Assembly (NCBI RefSeq): GCF_036825535.1 | Contig: NZ_CP098812.1 | Span: 1,302,001-1,366,000 of the forward strand | Reading direction: 5' to 3' | Source: Parasalinivibrio latis | Lineage (GTDB): Bacteria > Pseudomonadota > Gammaproteobacteria > Enterobacterales > Vibrionaceae | DNA: 64,000 bases | Shown here: positions 1 to 9,034 of the stretch, one piece after another | How positions within the stretch are numbered: the stretch's first letter is position 1 | How the letters are laid out: each line of letters opens with the position of its first letter | Notes under the pieces: generated by a model | What the model saw: only the letters and a program-made list of their open reading frames with translations | Told to the model about the DNA's origin: nothing | Databases searched by the model: none | Program-made: the position numbers and the translations under genes

Positions 1-49
1 GCCAATCAACTCTTATTGAAAACTGCACCTTGAGGCGATTGGGGTATAT

Positions 50-1495
50 CTAGGCTACGGACAGAATTTTCATGGTATTGGTGGATCCCACAATGTCCAT
101 GTCGTCCCCCTGAGTGATCAGAACAATATCGCCAGAGTGCACGAAGCCATGCTTTTTGAGTGTCTCGATGGCGTTTGTGGCGATGGCTCTGCCCTCATAG
201 GCATCGCTGTCAAAATAGACTGGCGTAACGCCGCGGTAAAGATTGGCCCGGCGCAGTGCATTGTCCTGGCGGGAAAGGGCGAAAATCGGTCGGCCGGAAC
301 TGATCCGGGACATCATCAATGCTGTACGTCCCGACTCGGTAAGGGCGATGATTGCCTTGATGCCCGGCATATGGTTCGCAGCATACATGGCAGCCATTGA
401 GACGGTTTCCTCCCGGCTTTCAAACTGGCTGTCAATGCGGTGGTTGGATACGTTCAATGACGGCATCTTTTCAGCCCCCAGACAGACTTCCCCCATAGCC
501 TTGACGGTTTCCAATGGAAATTGGCCGGCAGCGGTTTCAGCCGAAAGCATCACGGCATCTGACCCATCCAGAACTGCGTTTGCCACATCCATCACTTCAG
601 CCCGGGTTGGCATCGGAGCAGAAATCATGGATTCCATCATTTGGGTGGCAGTTATCACGCAGCGGTTGAGGGCTCGTGCGCGGCGAATCAGTTTTTTCTG
701 CACACCGACCAGCTCAGGGTCGCCAATTTCTACGCCAAGGTCTCCACGGGCAACCATGACGACGTCAGAAGCCAGGATTATGTCGTCCATGGCATCTTCA
801 TTATCTACGGTTTCTGCTCGCTCTACTTTCGCCACAATGCGGGTTTCCAAACCGGCATCCACCGCAAGACGGCGGGCGTAATTGATGTCGTCACCATTTC
901 GGGGGAAAGAGACAGCGAGAAAATCAACGCCGATTTTTGCCGCGGTAAGGATGTCTTCCTTATCCTTTTCTGTCAGCGCCGGTGCAGAGAGGCCGCCGCC
1001 TTTTTTGTTAATGCCCTTATTGTTGGAAAGCTTGCCGCCTACGGTGACCTGGGTGTGAACTTTATCTCCCTGAACTGAGAGTACTTTTAATTGTATGCGG
1101 CCATCGTCCAAGAGCAAAAGATCACCAGTATCAACATCCTTTGGCAGTTCCTTGTAATCAATGCCTACAGCATCTTCATCTCCTTCACCAAGGCCCATTT
1201 CGGCATCCAGTGTGAAGCGGTCTCCGACAGTAAGAGAGACTGATCCGGCTTTAAACGTTGAAACCCGGATTTTCGGACCCTGGAGGTCGCCGAGGATGGC
1301 AACATGCTCGTTGAGCTTGGCTGAAATCTCCCTAACCTGATTTGCCCGGCGGAGGTGGTCGTCTGATGTTCCATGGGAGAAGTTCAGGCGTACAACGTTG
1401 GCTCCGGCTGCTATGAGCTTTTCAAGTACTCCTTCTTTGTCGGTAGAGGGGCCCAGTGTGGTGACTATTTTCGTTCTTCTAAGACGCAATTTCAT
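50..1495 (-). CDS. pykA: Pyruvate kinase, PykA type
   Basis: Makes pyruvate and ATP from phosphoenolpyruvate and ADP, the last step of glycolysis, in the cytoplasm. The 481-aa product is full length and reads like E. coli PykA throughout: N-terminal RRTKIVTTLGP, NFSHG near residue 40, active-site lysine block IVAKVER near 222, MVARGDLGVEIG near 250, the signature TATQMMESMI near 285, and MLSAETAAG near 320. The ATG at 1495 follows a GGAG about 8 nt upstream. It is transcribed in the same direction as hexR, which lies just upstream with its own terminator between them. HexR is known in many gammaproteobacteria to control glycolytic genes, so regulation by its neighbour is likely but inferred. 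Confidence 0.96.
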   Translation of the reverse strand: MKLRLRRTKIVTTLGPSTDKEGVLEKLIAAGANVVRLNFSHGTSDDHLRRANQVREISAKLNEHVAILGDLQGPKIRVSTFKAGSVSLTVGDRFTLDAEMGLGEGDEDAVGIDYKELPKDVDTGDLLLLDDGRIQLKVLSVQGDKVHTQVTVGGKLSNNKGINKKGGGLSAPALTEKDKEDILTAAKIGVDFLAVSFPRNGDDINYARRLAVDAGLETRIVAKVERAETVDNEDAMDDIILASDVVMVARGDLGVEIGDPELVGVQKKLIRRARALNRCVITATQMMESMISAPMPTRAEVMDVANAVLDGSDAVMLSAETAAGQFPLETVKAMGEVCLGAEKMPSLNVSNHRIDSQFESREETVSMAAMYAANHMPGIKAIIALTESGRTALMMSRISSGRPIFALSRQDNALRRANLYRGVTPVYFDSDAYEGRAIATNAIETLKKHGFVHSGDIVLITQGDDMDIVGSTNTMKILSVA

Positions 1496-1618
1496 TGTTA
1501 ACTCCGGGGAGAAAGCGGAAACCGGCTTTGCAGCCCGTTCCTGTACGGATGAAGTTCGCTTTGGATAAGCATAGACCTACCCGATGCCAATTAACTTGCC
1601 ACAGGGACTGTAGATACG

Positions 1619-1645
1619 AAAAAGGCACCCGAAGGTGCCTTGTTT
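1619..1645 (-). terminator. Rho-independent terminator of hexR
   Basis: AAGGCACC-TTCG-GGTGCCTT hairpin followed on the minus strand by a short T run, directly behind the hexR stop codon. It separates hexR from pykA. Confidence 0.75.
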
Positions 1646-2499
1646 TAAACAATTTTTTCTTTATTGAAGCGGGAATCTTTCAACGCCTCCTTCACCCTGC
1701 GAAGGTTCTCGCGGAAGCCGGGTCCGCGTCGCAGTGTGAAGCCCGTGGCAAGCACGTCAACAACCGTCATCTGGACAACGCGGCTCGCCATTGGCATGTA
1801 AACATCAGTGTCTTCGGCGACATCCAGCGTAATAGTCAGCGAGCAGACCTTATCCAGTGGAGAGTCTTTGGCCGTGATGCCAATTACGGTAGCGCCATTC
1901 TCTTTAGCAAGGAGGGCGATATCGACCAGGCTCTTGGTACGGCCGGTATGGGAGATGATTACCACTACATCACCGTCGTTACAGTTGATGCAACTCATAC
2001 GCTGCATAACGGTGTCACTGAAACAAACGATAGGGATGTTAAACCGGAAGAATTTGTTCTGCGCATCATTAGCGACAGAAGCCGAAGCACCGAGGCCAAA
2101 GAAAGAAATTTTCTTTGCCTGGGTCAGCAGATCCACCGCCCGGTTTATCTGGGTGACATCCAGGCTGTTTTTCGCCACGTCCAGGCAAGCCATGGTAGAT
2201 TCGAAAATCTTGTTGCAATAAGCCTCAGGACCGTCACTCTCTTCGACATTCCGGTTCACATACGGGGTGCCGGTCGCCAGGCTTTGGGCCAGGTGAAGCT
2301 TAAAATCCGGGAAACCCTTGGTGTCGAGACGACGGCAAAAACGGTTAACAGTGGGTTCACTGACGTCCGCCATTTTTGCCAGCGTTGCAATGCTGGAGTG
2401 AATGGCAGTCTGCGGTGAAGCGATAATGACTTCAGCGACTTTCCTTTCTGATTTACTGAAGTTTTCAAGATTCTTTTGGATTTTTTCCAGCGTATTCAT
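1645..2499 (-). CDS. hexR: HexR transcriptional regulator (RpiR family)
   Basis: Predicted DNA-binding regulator of central carbon metabolism (Entner-Doudoroff, glycolysis, gluconeogenesis), responding to 2-keto-3-deoxy-6-phosphogluconate in characterised relatives. The 284-aa length fits HexR (about 285-290). Residues 1-77 form the RpiR-type helix-turn-helix (MADVSEPTVNRFCRRL near 43-58). Residues about 125-260 form the SIS sugar-phosphate domain (FFGLGASASVANDAQNKF, then VVIISHTGRTKSLVDIA). Beside pykA, as often seen in this class. A possible HexR operator lies upstream at 2679-2693, suggesting autoregulation or control of the divergent gene. Confidence 0.93.
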   Translation of the reverse strand: MNTLEKIQKNLENFSKSERKVAEVIIASPQTAIHSSIATLAKMADVSEPTVNRFCRRLDTKGFPDFKLHLAQSLATGTPYVNRNVEESDGPEAYCNKIFESTMACLDVAKNSLDVTQINRAVDLLTQAKKISFFGLGASASVANDAQNKFFRFNIPIVCFSDTVMQRMSCINCNDGDVVVIISHTGRTKSLVDIALLAKENGATVIGITAKDSPLDKVCSLTITLDVAEDTDVYMPMASRVVQMTVVDVLATGFTLRRGPGFRENLRRVKEALKDSRFNKEKIV

Positions 2500-2875
2500 T
2501 TCGGTTACCTGGTTCTGCCGTATTTTTATGACAAGTCTGTCGACTAATTACTTCACTATGGCTTCACAAAACCCATAAACATCTTGTTTCTTATGAGTCT
2601 TTCGAAACTGACTTATTCATTTGTGGGATTAAGTGTAGTGTTTGCACAACAAAAAAAAGTTGCGACCATTCACGGTTTAGTTACTGAATTACAAAAATAC
2701 GGATGGAATTTTCATATAGGTGCTTTGAGTCACATCGAATTGTGAATCGCGTTCAGGATGGATGTAGGATAAGAACTGGTAAAACAATACAAAAATTTGC
2801 GTGTCATGTCGAATTTGCCGAGTTTCCTACTGGTGTAGGCAGTTTCCTGTGATGCTGAAAGTCTGAGGGAAAAAG
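2500..2875. promoter_or_regulatory. hexR / yeeZ-like divergent intergenic region
   Basis: A 376-bp AT-rich gap holding both divergent promoters. The best regulatory candidate is AGTTACTGAATTACA at 2679-2693, which matches about 11 of 15 positions of the published HexR palindrome TGTAATTAAATTACA, with a perfect right half-site. I see no RNA gene or repeat here. Confidence 0.35.
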
Positions 2876-3673
2876 ATGAAAGTGACTGTGTGTGGATGTG
2901 GTTGGCTGGGCTTGCCATTGGCGGAAAAGCTGGTCATCCGGGGAGATTCAGTAAGGGGAAGCAAAAGGGAGCGGGCCGCAGCCGCCGCTCTGGTTGACCG
3001 GGGTATAGAAGGGTTTGTTTTTGACCTTGCCAACAACGAAAAGGCAGACCCTGCTTATTTCACCAGTGATGTAGTGATTGTGAACATCGCTCCAGGGCGC
3101 AATAACATTAATGGAGAAGCGTTTGCCCAGCGAATGAAAGGCTGGTTGGAAAGGATGGCAATGAATAGTGAGTGTAACTTGCTGTTTATAAGCACCACGT
3201 CCGTATACGGTGAACCGCTTGGTACTGTGACAGAAAGTACGGTACCGGTACCGGAAACTCAATCTGGAATGGCCCACCTGGAGATAGAAAAGGCCATTCA
3301 ACAGTGTTTTGGAGGCAGAGCAACCATACTGCGTCTTGCCGGGTTGATCGGTGAAGACCGCCACCCCGTGAAGTTTTTGGCAGGCAGGCAACTGACAAAC
3401 GGAGAACAGCCAGTCAACTTGGTTCACAGGGAAGATGTTATTGAGGCGATTATTAAGATTTTGGACTTGGGGGTGTGGGGGGAGATTTTGCACCTTAGTG
3501 CGCAGGAAAACCCGACCCGCAATAGCTACTACACTTGGGGAGCCGAAAGACTTGGACTGGAAAAGCCGGTGTTTGAACCCGGTGGACAGAATGCGAAAGT
3601 GGTTGACCCCTCAAGGACACTTGAAATACTCAATTTGGCACTTAAGTATCCGTCCCCATATGACATGCTTTAA
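2876..3673 (+). CDS. NAD(P)-binding SDR-family protein, YeeZ-like
   Basis: Extended short-chain dehydrogenase/epimerase-like protein of 265 aa, close in length to E. coli YeeZ (274 aa), whose substrate is unknown. The N-terminal Rossmann motif is GCGWLGLPLAEKL (residues 7-19). A strand ending in ISTTSVYG (about 105-112) occupies the position of the SDR active-site serine, but the usual YxxxK helix is not clear, so catalysis is uncertain. The start ATG at 2876 follows GAGGGAAAAAG. Single-gene unit divergent from hexR. Confidence 0.8.
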   Translation: MKVTVCGCGWLGLPLAEKLVIRGDSVRGSKRERAAAAALVDRGIEGFVFDLANNEKADPAYFTSDVVIVNIAPGRNNINGEAFAQRMKGWLERMAMNSECNLLFISTTSVYGEPLGTVTESTVPVPETQSGMAHLEIEKAIQQCFGGRATILRLAGLIGEDRHPVKFLAGRQLTNGEQPVNLVHREDVIEAIIKILDLGVWGEILHLSAQENPTRNSYYTWGAERLGLEKPVFEPGGQNAKVVDPSRTLEILNLALKYPSPYDML

Positions 3674-3703
3674 CATAGTGAATTATGGGGTATGTAGCTG
3701 TAT

Positions 3704-3736
3704 ATAAAGAAAAAGCCCACGAAAACATCGTGGGCT
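3704..3736 (-). terminator. Terminator-like hairpin facing left
   Basis: 9-bp stem (AGCCCACGA with TCGTGGGCT) followed on the minus strand by TTTTTCTTT. It may be bidirectional and serve the 2876-3673 gene, or it may end an unannotated small RNA. Confidence 0.5.
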
Positions 3737-4173
3737 GAAAAGAAATAGAGAAACAAATAAAGGAGTTTCAAGCAATAGCAGCAATGAACAAATCTGAAAC
3801 TGCAGTAAGCGGCCGTTTCATCATCTATTAAGTAGGACAGGGCATATCCCGAAGAGTTCATATTTTTTTCAAAAAAATCTCACTTCTCTTTTTCCCGTCT
3901 AACGCCCTGTTGCCAGAGATAAAAAAAACCGCCCATCAAATGATGCAGCGGCATTTAGAAGACAATCTTCTTAAGAAAAAGCAGTGGCATTAAATATGAC
4001 CGGACATAAAAGCCAGAGTTCCCAAAAATTTTAATTTTTTTATTCAAATGAGCACACATGAATTCATGTTCATAGTAATCAATGGGTTACGAAGCCTCGT
4101 GTGACTGTTGTCCTGTTGTTACTCTGATGTTGATATTTTCATCTTGTTAAAAATGCTAATGGGATGTAGCATT

Positions 4174-4187
4174 CAAACATGTGTTTA
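4174..4187. promoter_or_regulatory. PsrA-type operator upstream of psrA
   Basis: CAAAC-ATGT-GTTTA fits the published PsrA box (G/C)AAAC-N2-4-GTTT(G/C) except at the last base. It ends 16 nt before the preferred start codon, where a bound repressor would block its own transcription. This supports both the identity of the downstream regulator and negative autoregulation. Confidence 0.65.
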
Positions 4188-4203
4188 ATACAGGTGAATG
4201 AAA

Positions 4204-4872
4204 ATGGCAGCGAAAGGAGATACCAAGGGAAGAATTCTGGATGCCGCTGAGCTGCTCTTCGCTGAGCACGGGTTTAATGACACCTCTCTGCGCACTATCA
4301 CCAGTAAGGCTGGCGTGAACCTGGCTTCTGTTAACTATCACTTTGGTGACAAGAAAACGTTGGTTCGTTCTGTTCTTGGCCGTTATCTCGAGCAGTTTAT
4401 GCCTTCTCTAAAAGGGGAGTTGGTGCTGCTTCTCGAACAGCAAGAGTTCACCATGGATGATGTGTTCTCCTGTGTCCGCCATCCCCTGCTTGAACTTGAC
4501 AGCTACCGGGCAAATGGCGCAGCCCGCTTTATGTTGCTTATAGGTCGCGGCTACACCGACGTGCAAGGACACCTTCGCTGGTTTATCACGACTCGCTATG
4601 AAGAAGTCCTGGCACTGTTTACCCAGGCAGTAAGAAGGGCGAACCCGTCATTGGATCCGGAATCCCTGTTCTGGAGGCTCCATTTCACGCTGGGTGCTAC
4701 GGTATTTACCATGGCATCGAGCGATGCACTGAAAGAAATCGCAGAAAGCGATTTCAATAAAAAAGTAGAAATCAAAGACATTGTTGACCGGCTTGTGCCG
4801 TACCTTGCTGCTGGTGTCGCAGCACCCGCTGTGCCATCTATAGGCTTGGTAGGGAAGGCGTCCGGCCAATAA
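4204..4872 (+). CDS. psrA: PsrA-like TetR-family fatty-acid regulator
   Basis: TetR-type repressor predicted to sense long-chain fatty acids and control fadE, probably in one operon. Residues 5-50 form the TetR helix-turn-helix (RILDAAELLFAEHGF, then TSLRTITSKAGVNLASVNYHFG). The C-terminal ligand domain has the PsrA-like segment LFWRLHFTLGATVFTMAS. An earlier ATG at 4198 exists, but AGGTGA abuts it. The ATG at 4204 sits 6 nt behind that ribosome site, so I prefer it (222 aa). fadE follows 58 bp downstream, matching the known PsrA-beta-oxidation link. Confidence 0.85.
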   Translation: MAAKGDTKGRILDAAELLFAEHGFNDTSLRTITSKAGVNLASVNYHFGDKKTLVRSVLGRYLEQFMPSLKGELVLLLEQQEFTMDDVFSCVRHPLLELDSYRANGAARFMLLIGRGYTDVQGHLRWFITTRYEEVLALFTQAVRRANPSLDPESLFWRLHFTLGATVFTMASSDALKEIAESDFNKKVEIKDIVDRLVPYLAAGVAAPAVPSIGLVGKASGQ

Positions 4873-4930
4873 CAGAACAATAAAAAAATATAATTCTAAT
4901 AACGAGATACCCGACAAAAGGACCTGAACT

Positions 4931-7246
4931 ATGAGCTCTCAAAAATCCTGGCGCCGTCGCCATATCAGCGACCGTGCATTTGAAATGTTTAAAAAGGTAC
5001 TGCCGCCATTGTCTGCCACTGAGCGTGAAGCGATGGAAGCGGGGAGTGTCTGGTGGGACGGCGAACTGTTTGCAGGCAAGCCGCAATGGGAAACCTTGCT
5101 GAGTTATCCCAAACCCCGCCTCGCCAAAGATGAGCAGGCCTTCTTGGACAACCAGGTCGAAACGCTCCTGGCAATGCTTGATGATTTTGAGATTGTCCAA
5201 AAACAGAGAGATCTGCCTGAAGAGGTATGGACCTACCTGCGTCGGGAAAAATTCTTTTCGCTGATCATCCCTAAAGAGTACGGAGGCCTGGCATTTTCTG
5301 CCCATGCCAACTCAACCATTGTGTCGCGTATCGCGACCCGTAGCCTGAGTGCGGCGGTCACCGTGATGGTTCCTAACTCTCTGGGGCCAGGGGAATTGCT
5401 TTCCCATTATGGTACACAGGAGCAGAAAGATTACTGGTTGCCCAGACTGGCTAACGGCGATGACATTCCCTGTTTTGCGCTGACCGGCCCTGAAGCCGGA
5501 TCTGATGCCGGCGGTATCCCCGATGCCGGAGTGGTTTGTTATGGAGAGCACGAAGGGAAGGAAGTGCTGGGTATCCGGGTCAGCTGGAACAAGCGATACA
5601 TTACGCTTGCCCCGGTTGCTACAGTGCTGGGCCTTGCTTTCAAGCTTTCTGATCCGGATGGCCTCATTGGTGAACAGAAGGATATCGGTATTACCTGTGC
5701 GTTAATTCCGGCTGATCACCCGGGAGTCGAAATCGGGAACCGCCATAACCCGCTGGATATGGCATTTATGAACGGAACGACTCGTGGTGATGACGTCTTT
5801 ATTCCAATGAGTTGGGTTATCGGCGGCCAGGACTATGTTGGCAGGGGCTGGCGTATGCTGGTGGAATGCCTGTCATCCGGCCGTGGTATATCGCTTCCTG
5901 CGCTGGGAACAGCGGTTGCACACCTTACCGCCCGTACCACCGGTGCGTATTCTTACGTACGCCGTCAGTTTGGTGTCAACATCGGATCCTTTGAAGGTGT
6001 CGCAGAAGGGCTGGGCCGTATAGGTGGTATGACGTATATGCTGGAAGCCGCACGTACACTGACTACCACATCCCTGGATCTGAAAGAGAAGCCGGGCATT
6101 GTAACGGCAATTGCTAAATACCATATGACGGAAGCCGCACGTACCCTGTTGAATGACGCTATGGACATTCATGCCGGCCGCGCTATCCAGCTTGGCCCCA
6201 TGAACTACCTTGGCCATCATTACTTTGGTATTCCGGTTGCGATTACCGTTGAAGGGGCAAATATCCTCACCCGGAACCTGATGATTTTCGGGCAGGGTGC
6301 TACGCGTTGCCATCCTTATGTCCTGTCAGAGATGGAGGCTGCAGCTAACCCCGATACCGAGCAAGGGGCAAAAGATTTCGACCGCCTGTTGTTCAAACAC
6401 ATTGGTTTTGCCGTAGGGAATGTGAGTAAGGCGTTGGTCAACGCGTTTACCCGTTCTCGCTTCAACAAGTCTCCAGTCAGTGGTGAAACTGCAGACTATT
6501 ACCGCCAGTTGTCCAGAATGAGCCGTGCGTTAGCCGTTGCAGCAGACTTTGCGATGCTGACCCTGGGTGGTGAGCTCAAGCGCCGTGAAATGCTCTCAGC
6601 ACGTATGGGCGATGTACTGAGCCACCTTTACCTGGCTTCCGCCACATTGAAGCGCTTTGAGGATGAAGGCCGCCAGCAAAGTGATTTGCCGATGGTTCAT
6701 TATTCACTGCAGTACTGCTTGTACAAGTGTGGTGTGGCGTTTAAGGAAATCTTCGGAAACTTCCCACGCAAAGGTGTTGGCCCGCTGCTGAAGGGGCTGC
6801 TGTTCCCGCTGGGTATTCACTATAAAGCACCATCGGATGAACTTTGTGTTGAAGTGGCAAAACTGACCATGACGCCGGGGGCTCACCGTGAGCGCCTGAC
6901 ACATCTTTGCTATGTGGGTGAGAAGGACAATGATCCGGTTGCAATCATGGAGCGCGCATTCCTGGCAATGTACGAAGCCCGTGGAATAGAGAAGAAAATG
7001 GGTAAGGCGGCGAAAGACGGGTTGATTCCTCGTAAGGGCCCGCTGCTTGAACGCCTATCCCTTGCGCTGGAGGCAGGTGTACTGACCGAAGCTGAAGTCA
7101 ATCAAATGAAAGAAGCGGATGCGCTGCGATATCGTGCAGTCCAGGTCGATGAATTTGAACCATCCTGGTTTCAAAACAAAGCGCCACAGGTGAAGGTGGA
7201 AAAACCGTCCCGGCGTCGAACCAAAGCGACCACAGAAGCTGCCTGA
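4931..7246 (+). CDS. fadE: Acyl-CoA dehydrogenase FadE
   Basis: FAD-dependent first step of fatty-acid beta-oxidation: oxidises acyl-CoA to trans-2-enoyl-CoA. At 771 aa it belongs to the long FadE class (E. coli 815 aa). Acyl-CoA dehydrogenase domains run from about residue 80 to 460 (CFALTGPEAGSDAGG near 188 is the FAD/substrate signature; AITVEGANILTRNLMIFGQG near 440 is typical of the family). They are followed by the FadE-specific C-terminal region (DUF1974 type). AAAGGA precedes the ATG by 9 nt. It lies directly behind psrA and ends in a strong terminator. Confidence 0.95.
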   Translation: MSSQKSWRRRHISDRAFEMFKKVLPPLSATEREAMEAGSVWWDGELFAGKPQWETLLSYPKPRLAKDEQAFLDNQVETLLAMLDDFEIVQKQRDLPEEVWTYLRREKFFSLIIPKEYGGLAFSAHANSTIVSRIATRSLSAAVTVMVPNSLGPGELLSHYGTQEQKDYWLPRLANGDDIPCFALTGPEAGSDAGGIPDAGVVCYGEHEGKEVLGIRVSWNKRYITLAPVATVLGLAFKLSDPDGLIGEQKDIGITCALIPADHPGVEIGNRHNPLDMAFMNGTTRGDDVFIPMSWVIGGQDYVGRGWRMLVECLSSGRGISLPALGTAVAHLTARTTGAYSYVRRQFGVNIGSFEGVAEGLGRIGGMTYMLEAARTLTTTSLDLKEKPGIVTAIAKYHMTEAARTLLNDAMDIHAGRAIQLGPMNYLGHHYFGIPVAITVEGANILTRNLMIFGQGATRCHPYVLSEMEAAANPDTEQGAKDFDRLLFKHIGFAVGNVSKALVNAFTRSRFNKSPVSGETADYYRQLSRMSRALAVAADFAMLTLGGELKRREMLSARMGDVLSHLYLASATLKRFEDEGRQQSDLPMVHYSLQYCLYKCGVAFKEIFGNFPRKGVGPLLKGLLFPLGIHYKAPSDELCVEVAKLTMTPGAHRERLTHLCYVGEKDNDPVAIMERAFLAMYEARGIEKKMGKAAKDGLIPRKGPLLERLSLALEAGVLTEAEVNQMKEADALRYRAVQVDEFEPSWFQNKAPQVKVEKPSRRRTKATTEAA

Positions 7247-7264
7247 TAACTGCTGACAAAGATA

Positions 7265-7294
7265 AAAACACCGTGCGGGCCACGGTGTTTTTTT
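7265..7294 (+). terminator. Terminator of psrA-fadE
   Basis: AACACCGTG / CACGGTGTT stem with a CGGGC loop and a run of seven or more T, just behind the fadE stop. Confidence 0.85.
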
Positions 7295-7409
7295 GTTCTT
7301 CATTTTTAACTCATCCAACCTGTAAACAAATAGGCTGATTTTCAGTGAGAAAAACGCGAAACTATGCGCACGTTTATCACCTTTCCCGGCTTTGTAAGGG
7401 ACTTAGAAG

Positions 7410-8612
7410 ATGATTATCAAACCAAAAATTCGCGGTTTTATCTGTACTACAACGCATCCTGTTGGCTGTGAAGCTAACGTAAAGGAACAAATCGAGTTCA
7501 CCAAAGCTCAAGGCACAATTGAAAACGGCCCTAAGCGTGTACTGGTGATCGGTGCCTCTACCGGCTACGGTCTGGCTTCACGTATTACTGCAGCATTTGG
7601 CAGCGGCGCAGCGACAATCGGTGTATTCCTGGAAAAACCGGGAACGGAGAAAAAGCCGGGTTCTGCAGGCTGGTACAACACTGCAGCGTTTGACAAATTT
7701 GCCAAGGCAGAAGGCCTGTATGCCAAAAGCCTGAACGGTGATGCGTTCTCCCACGAAGCCAAGCAGGCAACTATTGACCTGATCAAAGCCGATCTCGGCC
7801 AGGTGGATATGGTGGTTTACTCGCTGGCATCGCCAGTACGTAAGATGCCAGAGACAGGTGAACTGGTTCGCTCAACCCTGAAACCGATTGGTGAAACCTA
7901 CACGGCTACCGCGGTAGATACCAATAAAGATGTATTGATTGAAGCGACCATCGAACCCGCTAACCAGGAAGAAATCGACAATACCGTTAAGGTAATGGGC
8001 GGTGAAGACTGGGAGCTATGGATCAACGCATTGTCTGAAGCCGGTGTATTGGCAGACGGCTGCAAAACAGTTGCTTACAGCTATATCGGTACTGAAATCA
8101 CCTGGCCTATCTACTGGAACGGTACTATCGGCCAGGCCAAGATGGACTTGGATCGTGCGGCAACAGCCCTTAATGACCAACTGTCAGCTAAAGGCGGCTC
8201 AGCGAATGTAGGCGTACTGAAGAGTGTGGTCACTCAGGCAAGTGCTGCCATTCCGGTGATGCCTCTTTACATCGCTCTGTCGTTCAAAAAGATGCGCGAA
8301 GAGGGTGTCCACGAAGGCTGTATCGAGCAAATTAACCGCCTGATGCGCCAGCGTATGTACAAAGCTGATGGTTCTGCTGCGGAAGTAGATGAAGCCAACC
8401 GTCTGCGCTTGGATGACTGGGAACTTCGTGAAGAGATCCAGAAAGACTGCATGGAGAAATGGCAGCAGGTAACCAATGAGAACCTGTTTGAAATTGCCGA
8501 CTACCAGCTTTATAAAGACGAATTCATGAAACTGTTCGGCTTTGGTCTCGCTGGCGTAGACTACGAAGCTGATGTAAATCCGGTTGTTGAGTTCGACGTA
8601 AAGGATTTCTAA
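7410..8612 (+). CDS. fabV: Trans-2-enoyl-ACP/CoA reductase FabV
   Basis: NADH-dependent enoyl reductase completing each cycle of type II fatty-acid synthesis. This isozyme replaces or supplements FabI and is naturally triclosan-insensitive in known cases. It is 400 aa, the normal FabV length. A Rossmann nucleotide site GASTGYGLA lies at 48-56. The FabV catalytic pair Y-x8-K is Y235 (IYWNGTIGQAK) and K244, exactly where it sits in Vibrio FabV. Single gene with its own terminator. An imperfect GAAAC-N9-GTTT lies upstream, but the spacing is wrong for PsrA. Confidence 0.96.
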   Translation: MIIKPKIRGFICTTTHPVGCEANVKEQIEFTKAQGTIENGPKRVLVIGASTGYGLASRITAAFGSGAATIGVFLEKPGTEKKPGSAGWYNTAAFDKFAKAEGLYAKSLNGDAFSHEAKQATIDLIKADLGQVDMVVYSLASPVRKMPETGELVRSTLKPIGETYTATAVDTNKDVLIEATIEPANQEEIDNTVKVMGGEDWELWINALSEAGVLADGCKTVAYSYIGTEITWPIYWNGTIGQAKMDLDRAATALNDQLSAKGGSANVGVLKSVVTQASAAIPVMPLYIALSFKKMREEGVHEGCIEQINRLMRQRMYKADGSAAEVDEANRLRLDDWELREEIQKDCMEKWQQVTNENLFEIADYQLYKDEFMKLFGFGLAGVDYEADVNPVVEFDVKDF

Positions 8613-8626
8613 ATCCAGTATTGGTG

Positions 8627-8656
8627 TAAAAAAACCGGCGTAAGCCGGTTTTTTTG
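8627..8656 (+). terminator. Terminator of fabV
   Basis: AAAACCGGC-GTA-AGCCGGTTTT hairpin plus T run 15 bp after the stop codon. Confidence 0.85.
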
Positions 8657-8738
8657 GACGTTTGAAAACCACATTGTGTGATATTTATCATTTTTGGCTG
8701 AATAAAAAGCAGTTGAAACAGAGAATTGCATTTTCTAC

Positions 8739-8766
8739 GTGACACAGTGAAAAACTAATGTAGAAT
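8739..8766 (+). promoter_or_regulatory. Promoter of the tRNA cluster
   Basis: GTGACA (8739-8744) and TAGAAT (8761-8766) separated by 16 bp form a plausible sigma-70 promoter, 34 bp upstream of the first tRNA. Confidence 0.5.
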
Positions 8767-8799
8767 GCATCTTCGTTGAGAGGGGAATACCTCCTTAAT

Positions 8800-8873
8800 G
8801 GCGCGTTGGCAGAGTGGCTATGCAGCGGATTGCAAATCCGTGGACCTCGGTTCGACTCCGGGACGCGCCTCCA
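8800..8873 (+). tRNA. tRNA-Cys (GCA)
   Basis: Full cloverleaf: acceptor GGCGCGT/ACGCGCC, anticodon loop with GCA in GGATTGCAAATCC, T loop GGTTCGACTCC, encoded CCA. First gene of a three-tRNA cluster. Confidence 0.97.
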
Positions 8874-8876
8874 TTT

Positions 8877-8952
8877 GCGACACTAGCTCAGTTGGTAGAG
8901 CGCAACCTTGCCAAGGTTGAGGTCACGAGTTCGAACCTCGTGTGTCGCTCCA
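8877..8952 (+). tRNA. tRNA-Gly (GCC)
   Basis: Acceptor GCGACAC/GTGTCGC, D arm AGCTCAGTTGGTAGAGC, anticodon GCC in ACCTTGCCAAGGT, T loop AGTTCGAACCT, encoded CCA. Only 3 nt from tRNA-Cys. Confidence 0.97.
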
Positions 8953-9034
8953 AATTATTCAGGTTCGGTAACTTAACCGGGCATGAGAAAGACAATTTGT
9001 TAATGGTGCTTACCATAGCAATCAAGAATTGCGT

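Larger units (their letters stand above)
3674..4190. other. Intergenic gap with a minus-strand terminator-like hairpin
   Basis: About 520 bp without a convincing gene. The short minus-strand reading frame at 3670-3861 has no ribosome site and is Cys/Tyr/Phe-rich, so I leave it out. A hairpin at 3714-3736 (AGCCCACG/CGTGGGCT) is followed by a T run only on the minus strand, so it would end a leftward transcript from this gap. The right end holds the psrA promoter and operator. Confidence 0.4.

Noticed and set aside
1495..2418. 307-aa plus-strand reading frame
   Set aside because: Lies antisense to hexR, has no ribosome site, and its composition mirrors the hexR codons.
3670..3861. 63-aa minus-strand frame rich in Tyr, Phe and Cys
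   Set aside because: No ribosome site, and it overlaps the terminator hairpin.
7370..7392. PsrA box upstream of fabV
   Set aside because: GAAAC and GTTT are 9 bp apart, outside the known 2-4 bp spacing.
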